NCBI RefSeq assembly: GCF_012927445.1
Contig: NZ_JABBPD010000008.1
Span: 552,925-616,924 of the forward strand
Origin: Rhodoferax sp.
Lineage (GTDB): Bacteria > Pseudomonadota > Gammaproteobacteria > Burkholderiales > Burkholderiaceae_C
Length of the DNA: 64,000 nt
Reading direction: 5' to 3'
Below, one piece after another: positions 37,224 through 45,760 of the stretch. The stretch's first letter is position 1. Every line of letters begins with the position of its first letter. The notes under the pieces were generated by a model, which was given only the letters and a program-made list of their open reading frames with translations, made no database searches and was not told where the DNA came from. A program made the position numbers and the translations under genes.

Positions 37224-37949
37224 ATGACTGACCTCTCTAATAATTCCCCCTCGATCTTCCCCTCTGACGCCCGCTTTTGGGCCGTCATTCCCTGCGCTGG
37301 CACCGGCTCGCGTTCGGGTGCAGAGGGCCCCAAACAGTACCAGCCGCTGGCCGGGCAGCCCATGGTGGCGCACACCCTGGCTGCTTTTAGCGGGGTGCCC
37401 CGGATCACCCAGACCACAGTGGTTGTGGCCGCCGATGACGATTTTTTGCAATCCCATTCTGCTACTGTTTTAATAGCTGGTTGCGGAGGCGCAACGAGGG
37501 CTGCGAGTGTTTTTAATGGTTTGATTTTTTTGTTGGAGTGTGGTGCCGCGCCGGACGATTGGGTCTTGGTGCATGACGCGGCGCGTTGCCTGATCACGCC
37601 CGCCCAGATCAATGCCTTGATCGACGCCTGTGCCTCGGACGAAGTCGGTGGGCTGTTGGCGCTTAAATTGCCGGACACCCTGAAAAGCGAAGTCGGCGGC
37701 CGGGTCAGCGGCACGCTGGACCGCAGTGACAAATGGCTGGCCCAGACGCCCCAGATGTTTCGCCTTGGTGCGCTGGCGGACGCCTTGCAACAAGCGGGCG
37801 ACAAGGTGACCGATGAATCGAGCGCGATGGAGTTTGTCGGTCTGGCCCCCAAGCTGGTGGCGGGCAGCGCGCAGAACTTCAAGGTGACGTACCCGGAAGA
37901 TTTTGCGCTGGCCGAGGCGGTGTTGAACGCACGCATGAAAGGTAAATAA
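37224..37949 (+). CDS. ispD: 2-C-methyl-D-erythritol 4-phosphate cytidylyltransferase
   Basis: 241 residues. The CTP-binding loop is [35 protein letters not shown] and [19 protein letters not shown] are the other conserved blocks. It makes CDP-methylerythritol in the non-mevalonate pathway, adjacent to ispF as usual. A copy of the dispersed repeat (37463-37504) is read in frame, encoding [17 protein letters not shown]; the conserved GGATRA block is preserved. Confidence 0.95.
   Translation: MTDLSNNSPSIFPSDARFWAVIPCAGTGSRSGAEGPKQYQPLAGQPMVAHTLAAFSGVPRITQTTVVVAADDDFLQSHSATVLIAGCGGATRAASVFNGLIFLLECGAAPDDWVLVHDAARCLITPAQINALIDACASDEVGGLLALKLPDTLKSEVGGRVSGTLDRSDKWLAQTPQMFRLGALADALQQAGDKVTDESSAMEFVGLAPKLVAGSAQNFKVTYPEDFALAEAVLNARMKGK
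37463..37504 (+). repeat. dispersed repeat copy inside ispD
   Basis: TACTGTTTTAATAGCTGGTT, then a 3-base longer middle, then GCGCAACGAGGGCT. It resembles the family core TACTATT-TTTTGATAGCTGCTTGCGCA...CGGGGGCT and is read in frame. Confidence 0.65.
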
Positions 37950-37950
37950 C

Positions 37951-38469
37951 ATGATGAATTTCAGAATAGGCGAGGGCTGGGATGTGCATGCCCTTGTGGC
38001 CGGGCGCAAGCTCATTCTCGGTGGCGTGGAGATTCCCTTTGCCCTGGGCCTGCTGGGCCATTCCGATGCCGATGTGCTGTTGCACGCCATCACCGATGCG
38101 CTGTTGGGCGCCGCCGCCTTGGGCGACATTGGCACGCATTTTCCGGACACGGATGAGCGTTTCAAGGGCGCTGATTCAGGGATGCTGCTTGCCGAGGCGG
38201 CGCGGCGCGTGCGTGAAAAAGGCTTTGAGATCGGCAATGTGGACAGCACCGTGATCGCGCAGGCGCCCAAACTGATGCCACACATGGCCGCCATGCGCGC
38301 CCATATCGCGCAGGCGCTGGGCGTGGCGGTGGACCAGGTCAACGTCAAAGCCAAAACCGCCGAAAAAATGGGCCCGGTCGGGCTGGGGCAGGCGATGGAG
38401 GCCCGGGCGGTCGTCTTGTTGGTGAAAATTATGAAAAATACGTCGCTAGCCTCCGTCTACTGTGCGTAA
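37951..38469 (+). CDS. ispF: 2-C-methyl-D-erythritol 2,4-cyclodiphosphate synthase
   Basis: 172 residues. Metal-binding DVHA (in [10 protein letters not shown]) and [30 protein letters not shown] are diagnostic. The usual protein ends near [28 protein letters not shown]; here about 13 further residues ([14 protein letters not shown]) come from a dispersed repeat at the 3' end, which supplies the stop. It starts one base after the ispD stop. Confidence 0.96.
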   Translation: MMNFRIGEGWDVHALVAGRKLILGGVEIPFALGLLGHSDADVLLHAITDALLGAAALGDIGTHFPDTDERFKGADSGMLLAEAARRVREKGFEIGNVDSTVIAQAPKLMPHMAAMRAHIAQALGVAVDQVNVKAKTAEKMGPVGLGQAMEARAVVLLVKIMKNTSLASVYCA

Positions 38470-38490
38470 GTAGCTATTGTTTGTATAGCA
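38444..38490 (-). repeat. dispersed repeat copy at the ispF 3' end
   Basis: CGCTAGCCTCCGTCTACTGT through TGTATAGCA is the repeat in minus orientation. It covers the ispF stop. Confidence 0.8.
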
Positions 38491-38510
38491 TTTAAAGAAA
38501 GAAACCTCCG

Positions 38511-39212
38511 ATGATGCCCTTGGATCAACTCCCCCTGATCACTGATGAATTGACCGTTTTGGCCGAGTTAGTGCCTCTTGAGCAGCGCGACATCCTTGAA
38601 CTTGGTTGCGGCAGCGCGCGTTTGGCGCGGACGCTGCTGCAACGCTATCCCGGCACGCGCGTGACCGGTCTGGAAGTCGATGTGCGCCAACACGCCAAAA
38701 ATCTGGCCGACCCGCAGTCGGACTTAACCTTCATCGCGGCCGGTGCCGAGGCCATTCCCCTGCCGGCGGCCTCCTTTGACCTTGCGTTGATGCTCAAGTC
38801 GCTGCACCATGTGCCGCTGTCCGCGATGGCGCAGGCGCTCAGTGAGGTGGCCCGCGTGCTGCGTCCGGGCGGCTACTTGTACGTTTCAGAGCCGATTTAT
38901 GACGGTGCTATGAACGAAGTGATTCGCCTGTACAACGACGAAGGCGTGGTGCGGGCTGCCGCCCAGGCGGCGCTTGACCAAGCGCTGACCAGCGGGGTGT
39001 GGACGCAGGTGGCCGAGCAACGCTTTGCCACGCCGGTTCATTTTGAAAACTTTGCCGATTTCGAGCAGCGCATGATGCGGCCGACTTTTGCCGATCACCA
39101 GCTGGATGACGCCAAGATCGCGGCGGTGCGTGCGGTTTTTGAGCCGCTTTGTGGCCCGGCCGGTGCGGATTTCACCCGACCGATGCATGTGCGGCTGCTG
39201 CGCCGTCTTTGA
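38511..39212 (+). CDS. class I SAM-dependent methyltransferase
   Basis: 233 residues of the Methyltransf_11 kind. Motif I is DILELGCGSARLARTL, the acidic end of beta-2 is VTGLEVD, motif III is FDLALMLKSLHHV and motif post-III is LRPGGYLYVSEPI. The substrate is unknown. An accTCCg stretch precedes ATG; its distance to ispF (41 bases) suggests its own transcript or a loose operon. Confidence 0.88.
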   Translation: MMPLDQLPLITDELTVLAELVPLEQRDILELGCGSARLARTLLQRYPGTRVTGLEVDVRQHAKNLADPQSDLTFIAAGAEAIPLPAASFDLALMLKSLHHVPLSAMAQALSEVARVLRPGGYLYVSEPIYDGAMNEVIRLYNDEGVVRAAAQAALDQALTSGVWTQVAEQRFATPVHFENFADFEQRMMRPTFADHQLDDAKIAAVRAVFEPLCGPAGADFTRPMHVRLLRRL

Positions 39213-39234
39213 CCTTATTAATAGGTAAAAACGG

Positions 39235-39281
39235 GCGCTAGCCCCCGTCCAGAAAGCGCAAGTAGCTATTATTTTGGTAGC
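39235..39281 (-). repeat. dispersed repeat copy at the CaiB-type gene 3' end
   Basis: GCGCTAGCCCCCGTCCAGAA through TTTTGGTAGC; minus orientation. It provides the last codons and the stop of the CoA-transferase gene. Confidence 0.8.
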
Positions 39282-40204
39282 GTGTAAAGCGGAATGTCTT
39301 TTTCGCTGGCCAGCTTGTCCAGGGCCTTGCGCGTCATGCTGAGCAGGTAGTCGGCGATCAACTGGTGGGTGGCGGGCGCCATCATGCTTTTGACACTGGC
39401 GTTTTGAACGCCCGCCGCGGCACACAGGGATTTGGCAAAGTGCGGCTCCAGCGCGGCCATCGCGACCCGGCCGTCCTTGCAGGGGTAGACCCGATAACCG
39501 GCGTGGCCACCGCCGACCGCCGCGCCCGGTTGCGTCAGCCCCCAAGTGCGCGGCAGGGCCAGATAGCCCGCGGCTTCCGACAAGGCGACCTCGATGCAAA
39601 CGCCTTTGCCTTTTTGACGCTGCATCAGCACGGTTTGCAGCACCGCCTCGGTCGCCATCAGCGAACCGCCCATGTCGGCATACAGGGTGGGCGGCATGTC
39701 CAGACCGCTCACCAGATTGTTTTCCGCCAGATAGGTCAGATCATGGCCCGGTTCTTCGGCACGCGCCCCGGGGGCGCCCACAATGGCGACCAGCGACAGA
39801 GCCGGGTAAAGTTTGTGCAGCAGTTTCCAGTCCAGACCCAGTTTGCGCAGGGCAGACGGGCGAAACGAGGTCAGCAAAACATCGGCCTTGGCCAGTTCCC
39901 GGTGCAGGGCTTTCTGCCCTTTTTCAGTCTTGAGGTCGGCCACCGCGAGGCGAACGCCCTGATGCATCGCCGCGTAGGCGGTGCGGTTGTACCAGGCCAT
40001 CGGGTCACCCGAGGCTCCCGGAATGGCCTCTCCGGTGGCGCTGGCGGGCGGTGGCGGCTCCAGTTTGACGCAGGTCGCGCCCATTTGCTGGCAGCGCATC
40101 AAGGCCGCCGGGCCCGGCAGGTTGAGCGCGAGACTGAGCACGCGCACGCCGCGCAGCGGGCGCAGGGCCGGTGGGGTGGGCGCGGAGGGTGAAGCAGATG
40201 TCAT
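39269..40204 (-). CDS. CaiB/BaiF family CoA-transferase
   Basis: 311 residues from ATG 40204. Family features: LRGVRVLSLALNLPGPAALMRCQQMGATCVKLEPP at the N-terminus (only the pattern quoted in part), GDPMAWYNRTAYAAMHQGVRLAVADLKTEKG with the usual Asn-Arg, and DLTYLAENNLVSGL. Type III CoA-transferases move CoA between acids; racemases are in the same fold. The protein is shorter than most (about 380), and the last residues TLPK are coded by a dispersed repeat. The frame open to 40561 upstream is not supported. Confidence 0.85.
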   Translation of the reverse strand: MTSASPSAPTPPALRPLRGVRVLSLALNLPGPAALMRCQQMGATCVKLEPPPPASATGEAIPGASGDPMAWYNRTAYAAMHQGVRLAVADLKTEKGQKALHRELAKADVLLTSFRPSALRKLGLDWKLLHKLYPALSLVAIVGAPGARAEEPGHDLTYLAENNLVSGLDMPPTLYADMGGSLMATEAVLQTVLMQRQKGKGVCIEVALSEAAGYLALPRTWGLTQPGAAVGGGHAGYRVYPCKDGRVAMAALEPHFAKSLCAAAGVQNASVKSMMAPATHQLIADYLLSMTRKALDKLASEKDIPLYTLPK

Positions 40205-40406
40205 GGTGCTATTCAAAAAGGAGCTGATCAGGGCCGGCTGACGCCGGGAATAGCGCCAATTTACCCGAAAACCCAGAGCATGCCGCGACACCGGGGCGAC
40301 AAGCGCTGGCCCGGTGGCCGCTGGGTCGATCCGTTGTCCGTCTCCTGCGGCACGTCTGAGTGCGGTGTAATGCTCGACTGAATAAATTTCCATCCGAAAG
40401 CTCAAC

Positions 40407-41429
40407 GTGACCGACCCGCAACTCCAGCTTGCCTTTGATAACGCCGACCTGCCCGTTGTGTCCGGCGTGCCGCCAAAACCCCGGGCCAAGCCGCGCCGCC
40501 CGGCGACGCCCAAGCCCGTCTTGCTGCCGGACGCCGAATCCATGGCCACCACGCTCGCCAACCACCCCGACTATCGGGTGCTGCGCCGACTGCTGCCCAT
40601 TCTTCACTTTGATCGGCAACCGCTGGGACCCGTCATTCGGGTTCTGGTGCTGGACACGGAAACCACGGGCCTGGATCATGCCTGCGACAAAATCATCGAG
40701 CTGGCCATCTTGCGCGTCGATGTGGATACCGCCACCGGCTTGCCCGTCGGTGAGGTGATGGTCTACGACGGGCTTGAAGACCCGGGTATGCCGATTTCGA
40801 AAGAGATCACGGCCATTACGGGTATTTCCAATGAGATGGTCCAGGGACAGCATCTGGATGAGGCCCGGATTGCCAGCCTGCTGGAAGGGGCTGATCTGGT
40901 CATTGCCCACAACGCCGGTTTTGACCGGCCGTTTTGTGAAGCGCGCCTACCCGCCTTTGCTCAATTGCCCTGGGGCTGCTCGTTTGCTGATATTGACTGG
41001 AAAAAGGAAGGCCAAGGTTCTGCCAAGCTGGAATACCTGGCCTTGGCGAAGGGCTGGTTTTATGATGCCCACCGCGCTGAAGTCGATTGCCATGCGCTGC
41101 TGGCGGTTTTGGGTGAACAATTACCCACCTCCGGTCAAAGTGGCCTGGCCCAGATCATTGCCTTGAGTCGCCAACCGAGCTACCGAGTCCAGGCCAACAA
41201 CGCCCCGTTCGAAGCCAAAGACCAGTTGAAAGCCAGGGCTTACCGCTGGAATGCGGAGCAAAAAGTGTGGCACACACGAATCGCTGACGAGGCGGCATTG
41301 GCAACCGAATTGGCGTGGCTTAAATCCACTGTTTATGGTTATCGTTTGGCTCGCGTCCAGGTGGAGAAAATGGACGCCTTGGTGAAGTACTCAAGCCGAG
41401 CAGGGGAATTGTCAATGCATCAGGTTTAA
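40407..41429 (+). CDS. DEDDh 3'-5' exonuclease (DNA polymerase III epsilon-like)
   Basis: 340 residues, starting at GTG 40407. The exonuclease motifs are VLVLDTETTGLDH (ExoI), VIAHNAGFDRPFCEA (ExoII) and YDAHRAEVDCHALLAVL (ExoIII, His and Asp). A C-terminal 100 residues beyond the nuclease (QVKANN...YRWNAEQKVWH) look like an accessory domain of unknown role. It probably trims 3' ends in DNA repair rather than being the replicative DnaQ. No clear ribosome site. Confidence 0.87.
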   Translation: MTDPQLQLAFDNADLPVVSGVPPKPRAKPRRPATPKPVLLPDAESMATTLANHPDYRVLRRLLPILHFDRQPLGPVIRVLVLDTETTGLDHACDKIIELAILRVDVDTATGLPVGEVMVYDGLEDPGMPISKEITAITGISNEMVQGQHLDEARIASLLEGADLVIAHNAGFDRPFCEARLPAFAQLPWGCSFADIDWKKEGQGSAKLEYLALAKGWFYDAHRAEVDCHALLAVLGEQLPTSGQSGLAQIIALSRQPSYRVQANNAPFEAKDQLKARAYRWNAEQKVWHTRIADEAALATELAWLKSTVYGYRLARVQVEKMDALVKYSSRAGELSMHQV

Positions 41430-41555
41430 AAAACAGGCAGGGTAGAATTGAGGCTATGCAAGACCCATCTGGCTTGCAATTTATGTTCTCCCTGGGCTTG
41501 CTTGGGCCGCCGGCCAAGAGGGTCACCAGGGGTGCCGGAGCGCCCAAGGAATTTG

Positions 41556-42800
41556 ATGAAACGTGTAGATGACTTCCGCCTGAAGTTTGGTAAAAAAGAG
41601 TACGTGCCGATCATTGTTGGCGGCATGGGGGTTGATATTTCAACCGCCGAACTGGCTCTGGAAGCCGCTCGCCTGGGCGGCATTGGGCATATCTCCGATG
41701 CCATGGTGAATGACGTCTCCGACCGACGCTTTGACACCAGTTTCGTCAAAGACAAAACCCGCTTCTACAAGCACAACATCGACAACTCCGACAAGTCCAG
41801 CGTCAAGTTCGATCTGGGCGTGTTGGCTGAGGCAACCCGTCGCCATGTCGAATCCACCATGCAAGCCAAGCGTGGCGATGGTCTGATTTTCGTCAACTGC
41901 ATGGAAAAGCTGACCATGAACGGCCCGCGTGAAACGCTGCAGGTGCGTATGGCCTCGGCACTGGATGCCGGCGTTGACGGCATTACCTTGAGTGCTGGCT
42001 TGCATTTGGGCTCCTTTGGCTTGCTGGCAGACCACCCCCGGTTTCGGGACGCCAAGCTCGGCATCATCGTTTCGTCGGTGCGGGCGCTGCAAATCTTTCT
42101 GCGCAAAAACGCCAGACTGAACCGTCTGCCTGATTTTGTGATCGTGGAAGGTCCGTTGGCCGGCGGTCATCTGGGTTTTGGCATGGACTGGGCGCAATAC
42201 GATCTGGCCACCATCATTGCTGAAATTGTTCAGTTTCTGAAAACTGAGCAACTTGATATTCCGCTGATTGCGGCGGGCGGTATCTTCACCGGCAGCGACG
42301 CCGTGTCGTTCCTGGAAAATGGCTCGGCGGCCGTTCAGGTTGCCACGCGATTTACCGTGGCCAATGAATGCGGCTTGCCGAACAAGGTCAAGCAGGAGTA
42401 TTTCAAGGCCAGCGAAGAAGACATCATCGTCAACACGATTTCGCCAACGGGCTACCCGATGCGCATGCTGAAGAATACACCGGCCATCGGTGCTGGTATT
42501 CGTCCCAACTGCGAAGCCTATGGCTACCTGCTGGATGGCAATGGCAACTGTGCCTATATCACCGCTTACAACCAAGAAGTGGCCCTGCATCCGAAGTCAA
42601 AAACGATCTCGGTGATGGACAAGACCTGCCTGTGTACCCACATGCGCAACTTCAATTGCTGGACCTGTGGTCATTACACCTATCGCCTGAAAGACACGAC
42701 ACGTCGTCTGGACGACGGTAGCTACCAAACACTGAGCGCTGAACACATCTTTAAAGATTACCAGTTCAGCGTTGACCAGAAAGTTGCGTTGCCCGAATAA
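41556..42800 (+). CDS. NAD(P)H-dependent flavin oxidoreductase / nitronate monooxygenase-like, with Cys-rich tail
   Basis: 414 residues from ATG 41556 with an AAGGA site. The FMN barrel shows YVPIIVGGMGVDISTAELALEAARLGGIGHIS (pattern quoted in part), DFVIVEGPLAGGHLGFG with the conserved His, and IPLIAAGGIFTGSDAVSFLENGSAAVQVATRF. Beyond the barrel is a segment with DKTCLCTHMRNFNCWTCGHYTYR, a four-cysteine CxCx7CxxC arrangement that suggests a metal or Fe-S site. A clean terminator follows. The substrate is uncertain. Confidence 0.86.
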   Translation: MKRVDDFRLKFGKKEYVPIIVGGMGVDISTAELALEAARLGGIGHISDAMVNDVSDRRFDTSFVKDKTRFYKHNIDNSDKSSVKFDLGVLAEATRRHVESTMQAKRGDGLIFVNCMEKLTMNGPRETLQVRMASALDAGVDGITLSAGLHLGSFGLLADHPRFRDAKLGIIVSSVRALQIFLRKNARLNRLPDFVIVEGPLAGGHLGFGMDWAQYDLATIIAEIVQFLKTEQLDIPLIAAGGIFTGSDAVSFLENGSAAVQVATRFTVANECGLPNKVKQEYFKASEEDIIVNTISPTGYPMRMLKNTPAIGAGIRPNCEAYGYLLDGNGNCAYITAYNQEVALHPKSKTISVMDKTCLCTHMRNFNCWTCGHYTYRLKDTTRRLDDGSYQTLSAEHIFKDYQFSVDQKVALPE

Positions 42801-42817
42801 TCGGTCGCCAGAAATTC

Positions 42818-42849
42818 AAAAGCCCCGTACGCAAGTGCTGGGCTTTTTT
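42818..42849 (+). terminator. terminator after the flavin oxidoreductase
   Basis: AAAAGCCC / GGGCTTTT with a 14-base loop and a T-run. It lies 18 bases past the stop. Confidence 0.85.
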
Positions 42850-42948
42850 AAATTCTGCACCCGGCATGGGCGGACTTCGACACTTATCGTTGATGTTTTT
42901 CGCCCCTGACCTTCAAGTGAATTTTCCTGCTATGAGGTTGCTACTTCG

Positions 42949-43662
42949 ATGCCCACTCTAGACCGTAAAAAAGCCACTTCGTCGTCCCGCAAAGGAGACG
43001 ATCGATATCAAACCCTGTTGCTTCCTCTCATGATCGGGTTTGCGGTTGTGATGCTGGCTTTTGTGTTTGTAAAACTAGGCAGTGAAGTGACCGACGGTGA
43101 CACGCGAATATTCGACATGGAATTATTGGCCCGTGCCCAGTCATTTCGCGGAGCCTACCCGTGGCTGGCAGAAGTCATGCGCGACCTGAGTGGATTGGGC
43201 AGCACGGCAGTATTGTCACTTTTCACGGTTGCAACCGTTGGCTACCTCTCGCTCGTTCATGCGAGGATCAAGGCCTTCCTTGTGGCTACCTCAGTGATAT
43301 CAGGGACTGTCCTGGTTAGCGTTTTCAAGGCAGCCTTCGGTCGCCTTCGCCCTGACGCGGTCTACGCTGAGCTTGTCGTTTCTGGTTTGAGCTTCCCGAG
43401 CGGACACGCCAGCATGTCCGCCATTGTTTTTCTGACGATCGGCGCCTTGATTGCGAGTACGCGCAGCTATCTGCCCGAACGTATCTATATTTTGCTGACG
43501 GCAGCACTGATGACGCTGCTGGTGGGGTTGAGTCGCGTGGCGCTCGGCGTTCATTGGGCGACCGATGTACTGGGCGGCTGGGCTTTTGGCTCCGCTTGGG
43601 CAATTTTTTGGCTATTGCTGGTCCGTCACATGGCGAAGCAACGAGGAAGCAAGGTTCGTTGA
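42949..43662 (+). CDS. PAP2-superfamily phosphatase
   Basis: 237 residues with about six membrane segments (TLLLPLMIGFAVVMLAFVFV first). The three phosphatase motifs are KAAFGRLRPDAV, SFPSGHASMSAIV and SRVALGVHWATDVLGG. These lipid phosphatases act on phosphatidate or undecaprenyl pyrophosphate-like substrates in the inner membrane, facing the periplasm. Confidence 0.92.
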   Translation: MPTLDRKKATSSSRKGDDRYQTLLLPLMIGFAVVMLAFVFVKLGSEVTDGDTRIFDMELLARAQSFRGAYPWLAEVMRDLSGLGSTAVLSLFTVATVGYLSLVHARIKAFLVATSVISGTVLVSVFKAAFGRLRPDAVYAELVVSGLSFPSGHASMSAIVFLTIGALIASTRSYLPERIYILLTAALMTLLVGLSRVALGVHWATDVLGGWAFGSAWAIFWLLLVRHMAKQRGSKVR

Positions 43663-43744
43663 TGCGATCTGGATGCCGATGTCATGTCATTCCACTTTTT
43701 TCGCAAAAAGTCCATAATTACTTCACCACTTTAAGGGGGAGACC

Positions 43745-43990
43745 ATGGATATAAATGGATTCATCGAACTCGATGGCTATTCTGTGACTGTCAGTGCGCA
43801 AAAAGAGCCAACAGGCCGTTGGCTGTCTTGGGCTCGATTTGAGCGGATGAGCGATTTCGCCCCCCTAAAGACACACATTCCTGGTATGCGCAGGCGTGTT
43901 CCCAACGATTTTCCGACTCAAGAAAAAGCGGTAGAAGCGGCTTACGATTACGCGCGTGAGCTGGTTAAAGCCAAAGATGTCGGCCTTTGA
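43745..43990 (+). CDS. small conserved protein of unknown function
   Basis: 81 residues with an AGGGGGAG ribosome site 5-12 bases upstream of ATG. It contains no membrane segment; it reads as a compact alpha/beta fold (IELDGYSVTVSAQKEPTGRW, EKAVEAAYDYARELV). I do not recognise a function. It is the last core gene before the island boundary. Confidence 0.78.
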   Translation: MDINGFIELDGYSVTVSAQKEPTGRWLSWARFERMSDFAPLKTHIPGMRRRVPNDFPTQEKAVEAAYDYARELVKAKDVGL

Positions 43991-44077
43991 CATAGACGGT
44001 AGAGAAGAGATCAGTTTACGGAAGCCGTAACGCTTACTGGCCGATCTGGGCCTCACATCAAAATCACTGCAGAAATT

Positions 44078-44147
44078 AAAAAAGCACCTAAGTCGTAAGA
44101 CCTAAGTGCTTGATTCGTAATGTGTTCGGCTTCTCGATTTGAGGATG
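44078..44147 (-). repeat. copy 1 of terminator plus degenerate tRNA-Asn 3' end
   Basis: The stem AAGCACCTAAGTC / GACCTAAGTGCTT (with G-U pairs) and a T-run on the minus strand form a terminator. It is followed to the right by CGGCTTCTCGATTTGA, resembling the reversed tRNA-Asn end GGCTCCTCGACCTGG. The same arrangement recurs at 45,708-45,780. Confidence 0.7.
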
Positions 44148-44148
44148 C

Positions 44149-44712
44149 TTACGCCTTTTTCTTGGTCTTGGCAGGCGCCGCAGGGGTATTGCTGTCGGCT
44201 GCAGGGACAACGTTTGAGCCTTTCTTCAGCACTTCTTCAAACTCAGCTAACTCGGCATTCTTATATTGCTTGTGCCTAAGCTCCTGAACTTCATTGCGGC
44301 CATCTACCTGATCTCGATCGGACTCATTGGCATGTTTGGTACCAGTGCGTTTCACCTTAGATAGTGTTGCAGCGATCTGTGGTGAACTTACCTTGCCTGT
44401 GTTGAAGAGTTCCACTTGGCATAAACCAAGCCCGAAAGTGCGTCCCCCGACCAACCACAGCGTCCAAGTTTGCGATATTCCGGAGGGGTACAGCATCAAA
44501 GGGACACCAGCCCATGTGAGGACTGAGACTGATGTTTTTCTGCCTCGCCGAAACGCAATCCAGCTGATGATGCCAAACAGGATGGCACCCAAGATGTACG
44601 CTGGAGTGGGCAGCACCAGCCCGAGAGATTCAAGCTGATTGAGTTCATGCAATAGCCGTGTGAATGCAGTCTTCCCAAGGCCGAACATCGCACCCACAAT
44701 GCGGAACGTCAT
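44149..44712 (-). CDS. membrane protein of unknown function
   Basis: 187 residues with two or three membrane helices (PAYILGAILFGIISWIAF, VLTWAGVPLMLYP, TWTLWLVGGRTFGLGL). A charged C-terminal tail contains AELAEFEEVLKKG, like the end of the protein at 45,315. It ends with a lysine-rich stretch. Its start overlaps the DUF5710 gene. I do not recognise a function; the genes here lie between two tRNA-Asn remnants. Confidence 0.6.
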   Translation of the reverse strand: MTFRIVGAMFGLGKTAFTRLLHELNQLESLGLVLPTPAYILGAILFGIISWIAFRRGRKTSVSVLTWAGVPLMLYPSGISQTWTLWLVGGRTFGLGLCQVELFNTGKVSSPQIAATLSKVKRTGTKHANESDRDQVDGRNEVQELRHKQYKNAELAEFEEVLKKGSNVVPAADSNTPAAPAKTKKKA

Positions 44713-44953
44713 TCACTGAAATGGAGGGTACTGGGGCTTGGGTACGTTTCGGTGGAGTGCTTTTTGACTTTGTCGATTGCGCAACAGCATCCGATCCGTC
44801 CATGGCTGACTCCATATTTGGAATCCAGCGCAAAAATGGAGTGAGGTCAGTGACATCGACGATGTACCAAAGCTTTTTGGAGCCATCCCAGCGTGCACCA
44901 AGTGCTTTAACAGCATCTTTCTCAGCGAACGGCGTTGTCAGATTTATTCTCAT
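44645..44953 (-). CDS. DUF5710 domain protein
   Basis: 102 residues. The N-terminus NLTTPFAEKDAVKALGARWDGSKKLWYI is the DUF5710 signature, often found in conjugative DNA primases, relaxases and exclusion proteins, with the substrate-binding role unknown. The C-terminal half is less ordered with a Cys-rich end (CGCDVRPWEDC). It overlaps the downstream gene by 68 bases in another frame, so the last part of one of the two may be untranslated. Confidence 0.72.
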   Translation of the reverse strand: MRINLTTPFAEKDAVKALGARWDGSKKLWYIVDVTDLTPFLRWIPNMESAMDGSDAVAQSTKSKSTPPKRTQAPVPSISVNDVPHCGCDVRPWEDCIHTAIA

Positions 44954-45049
44954 CGGTGGAATTATCCATGCAGACTACCGAACCAATGCAGAGCCCCAAT
45001 GGGGTGCAGAGCAATCCTGCGTAAACACCGATTGCCGTGTAAAGGAACC

Positions 45050-45304
45050 CTATGCTGTACCCGGTCCATTTGAAAGCTCTTGCTGCATTTCAGGGACATA
45101 AGTCGACGTGATCCAGGTGGAGATGGCATCCGAAATCATCGCTTCAGGATGGCCCTCATCGTCACATTCTCGCGCCACTTGTTCTGCGGAGGTGAGCACA
45201 CTGACAAACATTTGAAGAACGCCTTGAATTCCACCTCGCGCCAAAGCTGTGTCGCCAAGACTTTTCAATGCCTCCCAAGCGATCGCTTCATTTGTGGATT
45301 CCAT
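45050..45304 (-). CDS. small protein of unknown function
   Basis: 84 residues, helical in character (NEAIAWEALKSLGDTAL, ISDAISTWITSTY). No domain is recognised. It lies 10 bases after the stop of the upstream gene at 45,315, so they are probably cotranscribed. Confidence 0.55.
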   Translation of the reverse strand: MESTNEAIAWEALKSLGDTALARGGIQGVLQMFVSVLTSAEQVARECDDEGHPEAMISDAISTWITSTYVPEMQQELSNGPGTA

Positions 45305-45314
45305 TGGGTGAGCC

Positions 45315-45557
45315 TTACTTCAGTGCTTCTTCAAACTCAGCCAACTCTTTACCAATGGCTGTGTATTTTTTTAACTTGGCGCGGTTGTCGGCCCAATTTA
45401 GCATGGCACCCTCCAAGTTTTCTTTGAAGTGCGCGAGTGCTGATTCTTTGACCGCTTGGGTCGCTGTACTTGACCAGAGTTCGATCAGGTCTGACAGGCC
45501 GTTGTCAAAATCTTCGAACGTTTCAAGGTAAATCCATTGGCCGCTTTTATCAAACAT
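45315..45557 (-). CDS. small protein of unknown function with ELAEFEEALK tail
   Basis: 80 residues from ATG 45557. The frame open further upstream to 45,731 crosses the terminator repeat and is rejected. An acidic start (SGQWIYLETFEDFDNGLSDL) and a helical end with KELAEFEEALK are visible. The end closely resembles the tail of the 44,149 protein at both protein and DNA level. Confidence 0.55.
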   Translation of the reverse strand: MFDKSGQWIYLETFEDFDNGLSDLIELWSSTATQAVKESALAHFKENLEGAMLNWADNRAKLKKYTAIGKELAEFEEALK

Positions 45558-45707
45558 GTTTTCTTTCGGTAATTGAATGTGTTTTAGTTTAGCGGGGCGA
45601 CCCGCCAAAAGCTGAGCGGTCCAAGCCATCGGCAGCGGTGGGAGATACTTTTGAATCCGCCACCGAACCAATGCAGAACCTGAAGAGTGGCTTAGCTCAA
45701 CCCAGAA

Positions 45708-45744
45708 ATGAAAAAAGCACCTAAGTCGCAAGACCTAAGTACTT
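45708..45744 (-). terminator. copy 2 of the island-boundary terminator
   Basis: AAGCACCTAAGTC / GACCTAAGTACTT pair; the minus strand continues TTTTTTCATTTC. It would terminate tRNA-Asn transcription if the tRNA were whole. See copy 1 at 44,078. Confidence 0.75.
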
Positions 45745-45760
45745 GATGCATTGCTATATT

